From positions 186,001 to 250,000 of the forward strand of contig MCGT01000023.1 in assembly GCA_002104935.1 (NCBI GenBank): 64,000 bases of DNA, written 5' to 3'. The position numbers and the translations under genes were made by a program. Positions 1-11,500 of the stretch are shown here, one piece after another; the stretch's first letter is position 1, and every line of letters starts with the position of its first letter. The notes under the pieces are model-generated. The model searched no databases. It saw nothing but the letters and a program-made list of their open reading frames with translations, and was not told the origin of the DNA. The DNA is from Hesseltinella vesiculosa (Eukaryota > Mucoromycota > Mucoromycetes > Mucorales > Cunninghamellaceae).

Positions 1-528
1 CGAAAAAAAAGGCTTTTTTCCCTCCATTCGCATTCCCATCCAATCAAATGAGACTCCATGCCTGGACCATGCACCCACGACACTGAAGAAGCCTATTGCT
101 AACGTTTTTACAGCGTTTCTTTTTCTTCATTCGTTTATTCGCACAGTCCATGCCATGTCCAACAAGAGAGGCAGATGGCTGTTGAACATTGGCACCAAAG
201 GAAAAGTGGGGTGCGCTAGCTGCAGCCAATCCAGGTGCTTGCCTACAAAAAGCCGGCTTTTTCATTTTATTTCTTTTGGCGCGTTTTTATTTCTTTTTTT
301 TTTTTCTTCATCACCGTCCGTTACTTTATCATCTTTTGGACGATTACATCCTTCCTTTGTCCTTTTCTCTCCTTTCCCCCTCTCTGCATCCGAAAAGGAA
401 AAAAGAAAAGAAGCACGGCCCTTGTCCCATTGCCTCACACACTCTCTTTTCCCCTTGATTCCCCCTCCTTATTTCTATTTTTTTTTTCTCTTTTTAAGTG
501 TATAAATGTGTACGATTGAATTTATCCC
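1..528. other. 5' intergenic region, pyrimidine-rich leader
   Basis: No gene is supported here. The last 250 bases before the RalGAP-beta start codon are strongly C/T-rich, which is the usual look of fungal core promoters and 5' leaders. Short open frames on both strands are low-complexity Phe/Ser runs made by this pyrimidine tract. Confidence 0.6.
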
Positions 529-3500
529 ATGTTTCTAGATTGGATTGCTCAACTCGACCTATTGGATCATGACCCTCGTAAGCAAAGCACTGCAAGACAT
601 CATCGGAAGCTCACCTGTCCGTCGTGTCTTTTTAACAGAGACCAACATCTTGGCGACGTTGCCACTGACCACCCGTCGGATAATCCTGACTGATATTAAC
701 AAATTCTTGCAAGCATCCAATTCACCCAACAATAAACACGGTCCTGATCCATCCATCTTCTCTTCACCGGCCCATGTCAAATGGTATATGGAGGTGGTGG
801 CCCAAGGTTTTGCATTGCCGCTGGAAGACATGGCGATCACCAATGATGACATTACTATTTATTCGCACTGGCTCTTGGAACCTCAGCGCCGGCCAGTTGC
901 TGTTGCTGGATTGGAGCAAGAATTCTATCAACTGGTCTTTCAGCATTTCTCGCTTTTGTTTGAACCTCGTGTCTTCCACTCCCCTGCCCGTGATCCTCCT
1001 CCGCAATTCCCTTCCCAGCCCAAGGATCGAACCTCTCCCACCCCGCTGTCGCCGTCAAGCTTTAAACTGACTGTTTTGCCTGCGCAAGCCTACAGCAGCG
1101 GCATCCTCCCATTCAACACCCCCAACCACCTTCACTCGTCTCCATCTCGTTCCTCGTCACAGCTTCACTCTGAACCAAATGCCACTACCGCTCCCTCCAC
1201 CACACCCTCGGCTTCCACCGCACTTGCTAACAGCAACAATGCCAATGACCTGCCATCTTCTTACCAGACTGCTGTCAACAATAATCCTGCCGCAAAGGAC
1301 GCCTTGGCACCCTTGGTTCAGCGGCACATCGATCTTTGCAAACGAGCTCTTGCCGTCATTACTACAGCCGGACGCACGTTGGCGCTCTCCTCTGAAACTT
1401 GGGCGTTGCTACTCAAAGTTATGCTTGGCGTCACCGATTACCTGCTCAAAGAACCGACGGGCGAATCTTCCGTCAATGGCGTCAAGAACATGTCCGACGA
1501 GCTTTGCCTCCCACTGCTGAGGGTAACGACTCCTTATCTTTCAGCAGAGACCTCGCTCCTAAACCTTCTTCCATTTGTTTTTAGGTACTCTTTGAGCTGT
1601 GGCTACGCTCCAAAATAAGCCAAGTGGATATGTGGAATATGCTGAAGGCAAGTAGGCGGCGACATGTCTAAATAAAACCCAGCTTCCAACCCTCGCTGAT
1701 CTTTGTTCAAGTTAGAAATGCTTCATGCGATGGACACATCGACCCCAAGTCATTCAATATTGGAGCGCGATCTGTTTAGGTTTGACGCACCGTGTGATGC
1801 ATCAGATCTATGGACCTGAAGAAGGTACAGAATCCGTCATTCTGCCTGGCGAAGTCACCAATGTCAAACTGGACCTACCTGATGAGGTTGTCACTTATGT
1901 ATGGCACCGCATCTTGTACCTTACCCCATCACCTGTGACATTGCCGTCCTTGAATTTTCATCTGGCTATGAAAGGCGTGGGCGACATTGTAGATGTACTG
2001 AACCGTGTGGGCCTGCGGCCTTCTGCTGCCACGCCTCTGAGCTTTCAAGACAGCTGCAGTGCGCTCGGAGTGGATGCCATATGGACCAAGACCTCCCCCC
2101 CTGATGGCAACACCATCTTGAACATGTTTGGTTCCATACTGTTTGACGCCTGTGCAGTGGCATCAGATGTCGGTGACCTTGAACGACAGCAAGGCAGCGC
2201 CGAAGCTATCGGGGCCCTTTGCAAGATCTTCAGCCGACCTCAACCGTCTCGACCGTTTGACCGTACCTACCTTGAGCGGTTCTACGCATCCCTTAGCTTG
2301 TGCCTCAAGTCTGACATGTGCTTACCAACGATTTTGATAAACGGTATGGACCTGTTTGCTGCCGACCTGAATGGGATCCGTATCCTCGCACCAGACGTCG
2401 TGGCTGCGATCAAAATGGTCATCCCCAAAGTCCAGCTGGATATGCACGCTATTCCGCTTCCGCTAGACGCCTTGCGCCTCGCTGCTCTCAAGATCCTTGC
2501 CACCATCATGTGCATCCCTAATTACTATGAATTTGTCACCCTCAAACCTGGCTGGGAATGGGACATGCAAAACACAACTGCACCGGCCATGGGGGAACAA
2601 GAAGAATGGGTGTCCAAATTGGTACGTTTCTATCGAATTAGATGATATATGATCTATCCATGCTGACCCATTTCCTCGATTTAGATTCGAACATTGTACA
2701 GCAGCGATCACGAAGATGAAGTCAACCGCCCTTATACCAATGTAAGGCTCGCTAGTCTGGATGCCTTTGCACGTCCCTTTCTGACGATCTTTTTTTTTTT
2801 TTTTTTAGCTGAAGTTTTACTTGCTGGAACTGCTGCTCACTGCTTTTCAAACCGAGACGTCTTCGTATAATATGCGCTATATCCTGCATTTGATCAACGT
2901 CTATGTTGTTGAAGACGTCTCATTTTGTCCTGGGCTTGTGGGCACAGTCATAAAGTTTATTCAAGACAAGGTAAAATAGCCAGTGTCCATTCAGGTGAAT
3001 CAGCCTCTGACGCTCTCTCTCTTTTTTTTTTTTTTTGGCCAGATCTTGACCATGCAGCTGCCATCGGATGTCTCGCTGGTCGCTTTTGATGTGCTGATGG
3101 AATTTGTCGATCTTTACGATTACGTCAAGAGGGAGAGCAAGGTAAATGATATGCTGGTCAGAAAATGAACCATAGCACCTGAGCTTTTTCTTTTCTTCAG
3201 AATATTGCGCGTGAGCTGGTACTGGCCCTTGCAAGATACGTTGACTCACTGATCAATGCACGACGACTGGTATGTTATGCGCAGGGATTTTCATCTGAAA
3301 GCTACGCAACGATACTCATATTCTTGTAAATTTGGCTTCCAACAGGTCCATTCCTACCCATTGATCGTCCAAGCGTACGACTGTATGATCAAATGGGTCC
3401 TTGTAAGCCAATGGATTGTGGATGACCGCGATTGCTATCAAGCTGTGATTGCCACTCTGAGCAAAGGCATCTCGGTGATTGAACGCCCCATGGATCATAC

Positions 3501-6080
3501 CCCTCCTACCACCGAGAAGAAGAAGCGCAGAGACACTGGCTTCCCTCCTCCAAAGCAGCTATTCCAGCTGCAGCCCAAAGCCAACAAGACGCAAGCGCAG
3601 TTGCCAACGTCAACGTCATCATCATCACCCTCCAATCAAATGCCCCCTGCAGATCATCAACGCCCGCAACAGCACCAACAACCCTCAGCACAGCAACAGC
3701 CTCAAAAACAGCACCAGCAACAACAGCGCCCTACCTATCGCAAGGAGGAACTGGCTGTCCGGATGGCCGCTGAATACTGTATGTCCCAGTTCGTCAACCA
3801 CCTTGGACGGCCTGCCTTCCGCAGCAATGACAATCCGACGTTGAGTGACTATTGGGCCAACATGATCGAGTCCCAGCTGCATCAGCACCGCCACGCGATC
3901 AAGAACAGCAGCACCGGCCAGCCCCAACCGTCCACCCCCTCCTCCACCTCGGCCTCGCCCTTGTCAACACCCAACAGCGACCAATGTGGAGGTCTTGCTG
4001 CCCAGTCGTCTGGCACATTTGACTATATTCGATATTTCTTACTGGACAACAAGATGATCTTAGCCATTGCTGACACCGCCAATTACCGGGAATCGCAGCA
4101 TTTTGCCTCCCTGACCTCATCGGAAAAATCAGCCCAGCAACCACCTCACAGTATACCCGCCTTGATTGCAACCATTCGTGACACCACAGGAAAATATATC
4201 TGGTCAATGGACGCGCGCTATTTCGACCCAAGATGCCCACAGCCCACCACTCCGGCTAAATCTCCCTCATCCCCCATTTCCAACCCAAGTTTGGAAAATC
4301 CTTTTGCTACGCAAGCCTTGTCGCCCATGACCATTGCTTCTCCTCAGCCTTTGTCTGCTTCGAACAGCAGCCTCCCTCTCACCTCATCCTCCAGTGGCCT
4401 GGCACAAAAAGACGTTCAGTCCTCTGCTTATTTCTCCTCCCCTTCATTACCAATCACCACTTCGTCCTCGTCTTCAGCGCCGCACCAGCAAAGCCAGTAT
4501 CAAAAGCCGCAATATTCTCGGTCCAAGAGCTCCAGTACTCAAATCACAGTGACGCCAGTGCCTGTGTCTGCTGGTCATCGCATACCGCAGCTGGATGTCC
4601 TCTTTGAAAAGAACTCCGACAGCTGGAAGCAGTGGCGCTCTATCCAGCAGCTTCTGCAGCTGCAACAGGAAGCTGAGACGCGGTCGCTGGAGCAGCACGC
4701 TGACAAGGAGCTGCAAGCCTATGACGCTTTGATCCCTACACGCCATACAGATACTGACAGGTAATCTTCTACAGCTGGCTAGGTGTTCAGTCGCTCAACC
4801 TTCATCCTTTTTTTTTTTTTTTTTGGCTGCCAGTGCCCTTGCTTTTCGACTGCTGCTTTGTGAGATCGGATACCTGTTGCCTCAGAACAGATATCGTATC
4901 ACACCACTTCGGTTGACCGACACGTTCTTTAACGAGATAGAAGCCTTGGATCAACTCAACGAGTACGTGGCTCATTCCAAACGAGGAATCTGACACTCAC
5001 ATGTTCATTCCTTTTCTTTTTTTTTTTTTCAGTCGGGAATGTATCTCTATCTCTGCCTATTTCGCATCGTCCGGTGACGCTTCTTGGATCGATCTCGTTG
5101 AAACCCCCCCTCCATTGGCACCTGCGTTCCTTCAATTGCTCAACTGTATCGGCTGGCCGGTAATGCAAGAGAGGACAACAGGAGGAATGCGTTTAAGCTA
5201 ATGCAAAGAATTTCAAACCCTAGGTGGACCTCCACCGGCATAATGACTTCAAAGGCAAACTGGAAAGCTCTGTGTGCCAAACTGCGCCATATTTTGCTGA
5301 CCGCAATGTTGAATTCATCGTGCACGTGCCCTACTTTTTGTCGCTTCCTGCCACTGCAACTTCACCAGACACCGCAACCGCCTCACCTTTGTCTTCGATC
5401 GGCAGTGCCCCGCTGTGTAGCACTGCCTCCCATCCGGATTGGACAGCCAAAAATACCACTATCAGCATGATCCATGAGCATGTAACAAACGACGACTATG
5501 TGTGCGTGATCTGGGTCGAGAATCTAGCAAACTATGCCAATCTGGCCAAACGCATCAAAGCATCCTCTGCCACCTCGAACCTCATGGTGTACCTGTTCAT
5601 TCACCCCTTGCCCAACACATCCAATGGCCTGTATTGGATCCGGATCTTGGTGCCTCCCTTTGGAAATACACCCTCCTCCATCATGGCCAGCCAGCGGCTG
5701 CAAGAAAATGCTCTCGTAACGAAGCCCGACTGACTCCAGCTTTGCACGCGTGCGTGACTGACCTTTCTCATCTCTTCTCATTGTGCATCGTAGATTTTTG
5801 GGCCCTTGGTAGATGGCATGGTAGTAGGTCGTCACGCACTTGGCAGTATGATCCGGAACACCGCCATTTCCGCCCATCAAGCCTGCCGTGTCGTCACGGA
5901 AACATACACTCGCCCCTATGTCATCCGCAAGCAATACATCGATGAACTTGCCGCCCGACATCGCATCAAACTCTCCTTGTCCGAGTAAGAACCTGTTTCC
6001 AGCGAGGCATCCAAAAGTTGCTAACATCTGATTCTTTTAGATTTTACACTGAAATTTTTTCTGAGAAAGAATACGTCTAG
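529..6080 (+). CDS. RALGAPB: Ral GTPase-activating protein subunit beta-like (RalGAP-beta)
   Basis: Predicted 1,560-aa regulatory subunit of a RalGAP complex, which with an alpha subunit stimulates GTP hydrolysis by Ral/Rheb-type small GTPases. Exons: 529-577, 639-1522, 1585-1647, 1716-2621, 2685-2741, 2809-2970, 3043-3141, 3201-3269, 3346-4760, 4834-4962, 5033-5159, 5224-5715, 5794-5984, 6041-6080. They sum to 1,561 codons including the stop. The N-terminus (MFLDWIAQLDLLDHD) resembles animal RalGAP-beta starts, as do HIDLCKRAL, SAETW-like and YWSAICLGLTHR segments. The middle is a long Ser/Pro/Gln-rich linker of low conservation. The C-terminal Rap/Ran-GAP-like region carries FIVHVPYFL, VCVIWVEN and the typical tail FGPLVDGMVV. 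Human RalGAP-beta is about 1,490 aa. The start at 529 was chosen over the in-frame ATG at 569 because it needs only a normal GTAAGC..CAG 61-nt intron and restores the family N-terminus. The third intron (1648-1715) uses a GC donor. Confidence 0.9.
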
Positions 6081-6169
6081 CCCCGGTCCTTTGACTCTCT
6101 TTTTACATTGTAAACCTCCTCTTCTAATTAATTTCGCTAATTTCTGGCATCTTAGACCTCACATCAATT

Positions 6170-6175
6170 AATAAA
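6170..6175 (+). terminator. poly(A) signal AATAAA
   Basis: Canonical AATAAA 90 bases after the RalGAP-beta stop codon. It lies only about 105 bases from the stop codon of the convergent nucleoside transporter. Confidence 0.6.
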
Positions 6176-6280
6176 CACGATGGACTTGAAAAAAAAAATA
6201 CTTGATATTAAATAGACGGCAATACATTGAAGAGTTGGGGAGGGGGACTATACAAACATGAACAACGCAGTGTATTATTT

Positions 6281-8534
6281 TTAAGACAAGAGCATGCCAG
6301 CAACACAGGCACTCAACCAGGTAGAGCAGGCGCCACAAATACAGGCCGACACAGCCAATTGAGCCACGCGCTTACCCTTGTTGGGAGCCAAAGCAGTGAT
6401 GATACCGGTTTGCATACCTAGCGTGAAGGAGAGTAAAAACAAAAACATCGCAATGAGCAACCCTTTGCATGAGTTTTTTGCTAAATCTTACCGATACTTC
6501 CAAGGTTGGCAAAACCACACAAGGCATAAGTGGTGACAATGAGAGAGCGGTTCGACAAGGTGCCTTGAGCCAGACTGGTCATTTGTTTGTAAGCAACAAA
6601 TTCGTTGGCCTGCAAAAAAAAATAAAAAACCGTCAGCGTTTTTGCTTTTCATTTTTAACCCCAGATTACCCAAAGCTTGGTGGCCATCAATTGACCAACT
6701 TCGACCAGATCCTTGTTGTCAGCGCCGATCATCCAGGCAATAGGCACAAGGACATAGCCGGTAATCAGCTGCAAGGTCAAGTTTTGAATGGTCAAGAAAT
6801 CACCCAACCAGGTCAGACCGCCGTTGACGGCGCCAAGCAGAGCCAGCAGAGCAATCAGATCTAATCAAAGTGAGAGTATGAGCTATCAAAAAAAAAAAAA
6901 AAAAAACTCGTCACTTACTGGCAGCAATCAGCAGGGCAATCTGGATACCCGTGGCAGCACCAATACCAGCAGCATGCACAATACCGACGAGCTTTTCTTC
7001 AGATTCAGGCACACGCACCTCACCACGTGTGACAGGGGTGTCGGTTTCGGGGTAACGAAGCTTGGAGATGGCGACACTGCAAGGAATGGACATGACACAC
7101 GAAGTGATCAAAGACGAGCCATCAACACCCATTGTCAAATAACCGTACAGGACGGAACCGGAAATGGTAGCAAAGCCAGAGGTCATCACTTGATGGATTT
7201 CAGCGTCCGTCAGATAGGGCAAGAAAGGCTTGATCAACAAGATGTTTTCGGATTGACCCAAGAAAGGCTACGAAAAGATACGGTGATAAATAATCTGCAT
7301 TTTCCAAATGGGGAATCGGAGTTTACCGAAGCTACAGCAACGATAGCTTCGCAACCAGAGATATTCAAAAGATGGACAAAGATCACAGCAGCCTTGCTGA
7401 GGATCCATTGGAGAGCTCCAAGATAGTAAAGAATTTGCACCGTGGCGGCAAAGAAAATAACAGCTGGGAACACCGTCATGGCAAAGAAATGGCCACCGAC
7501 TTGGTCGTACCAATCTTCGCTAGTCAAGAAGGTAGCACCAGCCTTGGATTCACCCAAGTAGGCACGACAGAAATCGGAAATCCATTGGAAAATATCATGG
7601 CCAGCTTGCGAACGGAACACAAACAAGGCCAACAAGAATTGAAGCAAGATACAGCCACTGACAGTGTTCCATTGAATCGCTCGGCGATTCTAAAAAAAAA
7701 AAATCATCATCATGAGATGCACTGTTGCATAAAAATATGCAATAAAATTTCTTCTTTTTTTTTTCAGGCACATGTGCTTGAGATTTGGAGTAGTAATTTT
7801 TTTCATCTTCTTTTCAAAGCTTACAGTGGAAGAGGCAAACAAAGCAGCGATGAAGAAGCCCATGCCAAAGAGAGAGATCACACGCTGGACACGAGTGGAA
7901 TCAGGGGTCTCTGGTAGAGAAAACACAGTAACGAGAATGACGGCGCCAACAAGAGCTGCATACATGGCGCTGCGAATACGGGCATCCAGTCCACTGATAG
8001 GCGCATAAGCCGTGCGCACCAAGAACATCCAAGGCTTGGTAACAATGGTCGTAGGCACGAAACAGAACAGGACATACAAACTGTGCCAGGCATAAATCAA
8101 CCCAAGAATCAAGTTTTCTTGCCAGTAACCTCTTCGAGGCACTTGGATAGCATATGCAGCGCACACAAAACCAGTGAAGATCAACCACATGGCAAGCCTG
8201 AAAAAAAAACACAATCAGCGGTGTTCAAAAAAAAGTTTTTTTTTGTACACTCCTTTTTTTTTTTTCTTGGTCCTTACAAGAAGAACTTGCGATATTTGGA
8301 ATAAATCTTGGAAACAAAACCAGGTTCGTCTTCATCGGCCTGGGTATCCTTGTCTTGCTTAATTTTATAGTTGTACTCGATGACATCGGCGTGAGTCAAT
8401 TCGTTGGCACCCAAACCAGTTTCTTTATGTGTAGATGACGCTTGGTCTTGCTGGGGGGTATCCTGGGAGAACTCATGCTTTTCCTGATGAGTTTCAGGTT
8501 GAAACGACTGGTACGTTTCTTCACTATGTTCCAT
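6281..8534 (-). CDS. Concentrative nucleoside transporter (CNT / SLC28 family)
   Basis: Predicted 595-aa plasma-membrane symporter for nucleosides. Exons in transcript order: 8534-8278, 8197-7825, 7689-7327, 7267-6919, 6860-6670, 6609-6492, 6417-6281, totalling 596 codons with the stop. After an acidic, Gln/Glu-rich cytosolic N-terminus of about 85 residues come many hydrophobic segments. CNT hallmarks are visible: [13 protein letters not shown] (the GQxE motif), a glycine/serine-rich reentrant stretch around [35 protein letters not shown], and the late segment [18 protein letters not shown]. Human CNTs are about 650 aa, so the gene looks complete. Introns are 58-135 nt. It converges with RalGAP-beta. 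Substrate specificity (purine, pyrimidine) and the coupling ion (H+ or Na+) cannot be read from the sequence. Confidence 0.93.
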
Positions 8535-11500
8535 GTCGTTAGGTAAAAGCAGCGAAAGAAGAGAGAAAGAGAATGAGAGAAAAAAAAACGAATGGTGAGA
8601 AATTTATAAGTGTCACTGACATTTTCCCATTGAAACACCGATGGGATGGTTTTTTTTGCATTCATGAACATTACAATCATCATAGAAAACCCAAGCCAAC
8701 CCTTATTTCACTCGATTTAGAAATAACCTTAATCTGGAGGTAGAAAAGTTGATAACCAAGGTAGCTTCTTGGATGGTGGAAGATTTTTCATGAGGAAAAA
8801 AAAATAAATAAAGCCACAAGCCTTTTGCTGGGCACCAAGTGGAGTGTGGATATTGAAGGGTCTTTGACTCTCATTGATCGAGGATCGAGGGAAACAACTC
8901 CATTCAGGGCAAAAACAAAAAAAGAAAATTTTTTCACTTACCGCCTCGTCCCACTGGTTAGCTTTCTTTCCATTGCGCGTTTTCCCACGCTGATCCTTTC
9001 AGCGCTCATTACCCACATCATTAGCATTCTATCTACCCTGCCCACCATCATCACTGAAGAAACAAAAAAACAAGTGATTTGCTTAATCGTTTAAAGTTCT
9101 TCTTTTAGGTAACAATGCTTTTCACTATGTGGGACATTGGAAACGTCTTAAAATTAGGCAGCTTACACAAAAACGATGTGGAGGTCCCGGAAAAAGGAAG
9201 CAGCTGAAGCCTTTATTTGGGAATTTTTTCCAACTGTACCCTTCAGGGTTTCCCTTTTTCCGCTCACAATGTTTGGAAATCAGGTATTACCCTGCATTGT
9301 TGCTTTTTCATTTCCCACTGTCAGTGCCAATAAAAAAAATTTTACGTCCTGTTGCGCTCCAGACCAAAAAAAAAAAAAATCATCGACCTCGACCTTTTTA
9401 TTTTTTATCCCGCAAGCACGCACCCCATGGAGAAGGTAAAAAAAGGAGGGGAAGCTTAGGACCCTGAGGATTCCCATGCTATTCATTATACCCAGTAGAA
9501 AAATATCGTGGGTAAAGCCAATGCTTGTGAACAATTTTGCCCAGGGGGGGATCTTGTTGCACATCCTTGTGAGGCTTAGCCATTGGCTCTCTGTTCACAT
9601 GCTTACCATTTTACATCTGTCGGTTGCCTGGAATGGAAAAGCCAGCGTTGTTCCTGAAAACAATCCAATCGTGTAACCAAGCCGCTCACGATTACCTCCA
9701 TTGCTTGTTGGATCGTGTTTCCACTTCTCTTGTGGTGCACCATACCTGTCGTTTTGAAGGGAACTCACTTACGTCTACAGCGAAATCTGTAACCGTAAAA
9801 ACGGTTGGCTCTGTTGAGTCTGGACTCGTGGGTTCGGTTCTTTTTTTTTTACCGCGGGGTGGAAGCGAAGTGACGTTTTGAGCAAAACCCAGCCAGGTCG
9901 ACATGTTTCACTTTCAGGAGGAGGATCTGACGACAAGGCACGAAAAAAAAAAATGCAGCTCGTCACGCCAAGCTCCATACAAATGAAAGCGCTGATTGAA
10001 TCGATGTCACGCCGTCGTTGCTCAGCTTGAAAAGGCTCGATCAGGGATCCACAGAAGAGAGCACGTGCACTCTGTTGAGTCAATTTTGTGAGGTGCTAAT
10101 TGACATTTTCAGGCACCGCAACTTCCAAAAAAGGTCGCAAAAGTGTTTTGCAGGGATCAAACATGGTAAAAAATGAACGAAATCGGTGCCCAATGGTAGA
10201 GCAAGTCAGATGAAGATAGAGGTGGTCAGGCGATATCACATGGAGAATGATGAGTAAATTCTGAGCAGGCGACTCCCAAAAGAGGAAGTTGACTCGACCA
10301 ATGCTGGGGCTGTTCTGACATGGCAATGGGAAGATGTGGGTACATTGAGCTTCAGGGCACGTGAATCATGGTGCAGCAGATCAAAGTTTTTTTTTTTTTT
10401 TTTGCATAGTACGACAGCACCCCATCGTTCAAAGCGATAGCTTCTTTGACCCAAATGACTCTTGAGAGCAAGCCTTGGAGCGATGGAAGTCTTCAGGCTG
10501 AGGTATCAACATCGTCGAGGGCATAGTATCTTCCTCCAATTGATCCCCATGTCTCATTTAACAAATCCATCGTCAAAATTGTCTTTGATATTGATCACAA
10601 AGTGGAAGGAGTAATGGGAAGTATGATGAAAAATCCTACTATGATTGGGTTTTATGGGACGAAAGTGGGGAGTGATGGGATACAGTATGTGCAGCAGTTT
10701 CAGTAAAGATAGAGATGTTGGGCTGACGTTGCTGAACTGTAAGAGCCAGTTGAAATCACGTCTTGTCCAAATCTACCCGTTGGTAATTTTGTTATCAAAG
10801 GCTTTCATAAAAAATATCAGCATCCAATCTCACCATGCCGTTCCAACAATGAATTTTGCCAGCGTACTATGCTTATTTCATTCACCTGGCTTTGGTATTT
10901 TCATGGTTTTTTTTTTACCATGTTCCGATGGTGATTGCAGCCAGCAAGGATCGCGCCGCCCCAGTTGCGTCTCTGAAAGGATTTGAATGTTAGGACAGCC
11001 GAGGTAAAAAAAAAACACTCACGCTTGAGACTGTTCACCAATTTCCGGTTTGCCATGATGCCAGGCGAGGGTCCAGGATGAGTGATGGTATGGCTGTGCT
11101 TGATATCCATGTCATTTTGGATATTGCAGGACCTCGCAATTGTCTTGATAATCATGCCGGTGAGAAGAGCCTCCGATAATCTTGAACCCAAAATCAAGGT
11201 GGAGTTTGCCACTACGTTTCTGCGGTGAATCCTTGACAGTAGAAAATTGGTTCTTTGATAGAATACTTCATTTTCGGTTGAAATTGCTCTTTAGAGTGCT
11301 GTAATGAGAATTGTCGAGGGCAACGAAGCAAAGCGTTGGGTTTTCGTTGCCATGTTGACAGAGTTATTGCTTGACAATCCAAGGAGAGGTATAATGCATA
11401 GGCGCTTGAGATCCTAGGCTTGGCTTGGTGTAGGTGTTGCCCCGCATTCGCTTTAACGATCATTCCAGTGATAACTGCCATCGATCATGCTGTTTTCAGC

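Noticed and set aside
10901..11481. Two minus-strand peptides with a similar LTGMII/ITGMIV start suggesting tandem repeats
   Set aside because: Similarity covers fewer than ten residues and the flanking DNA does not align.
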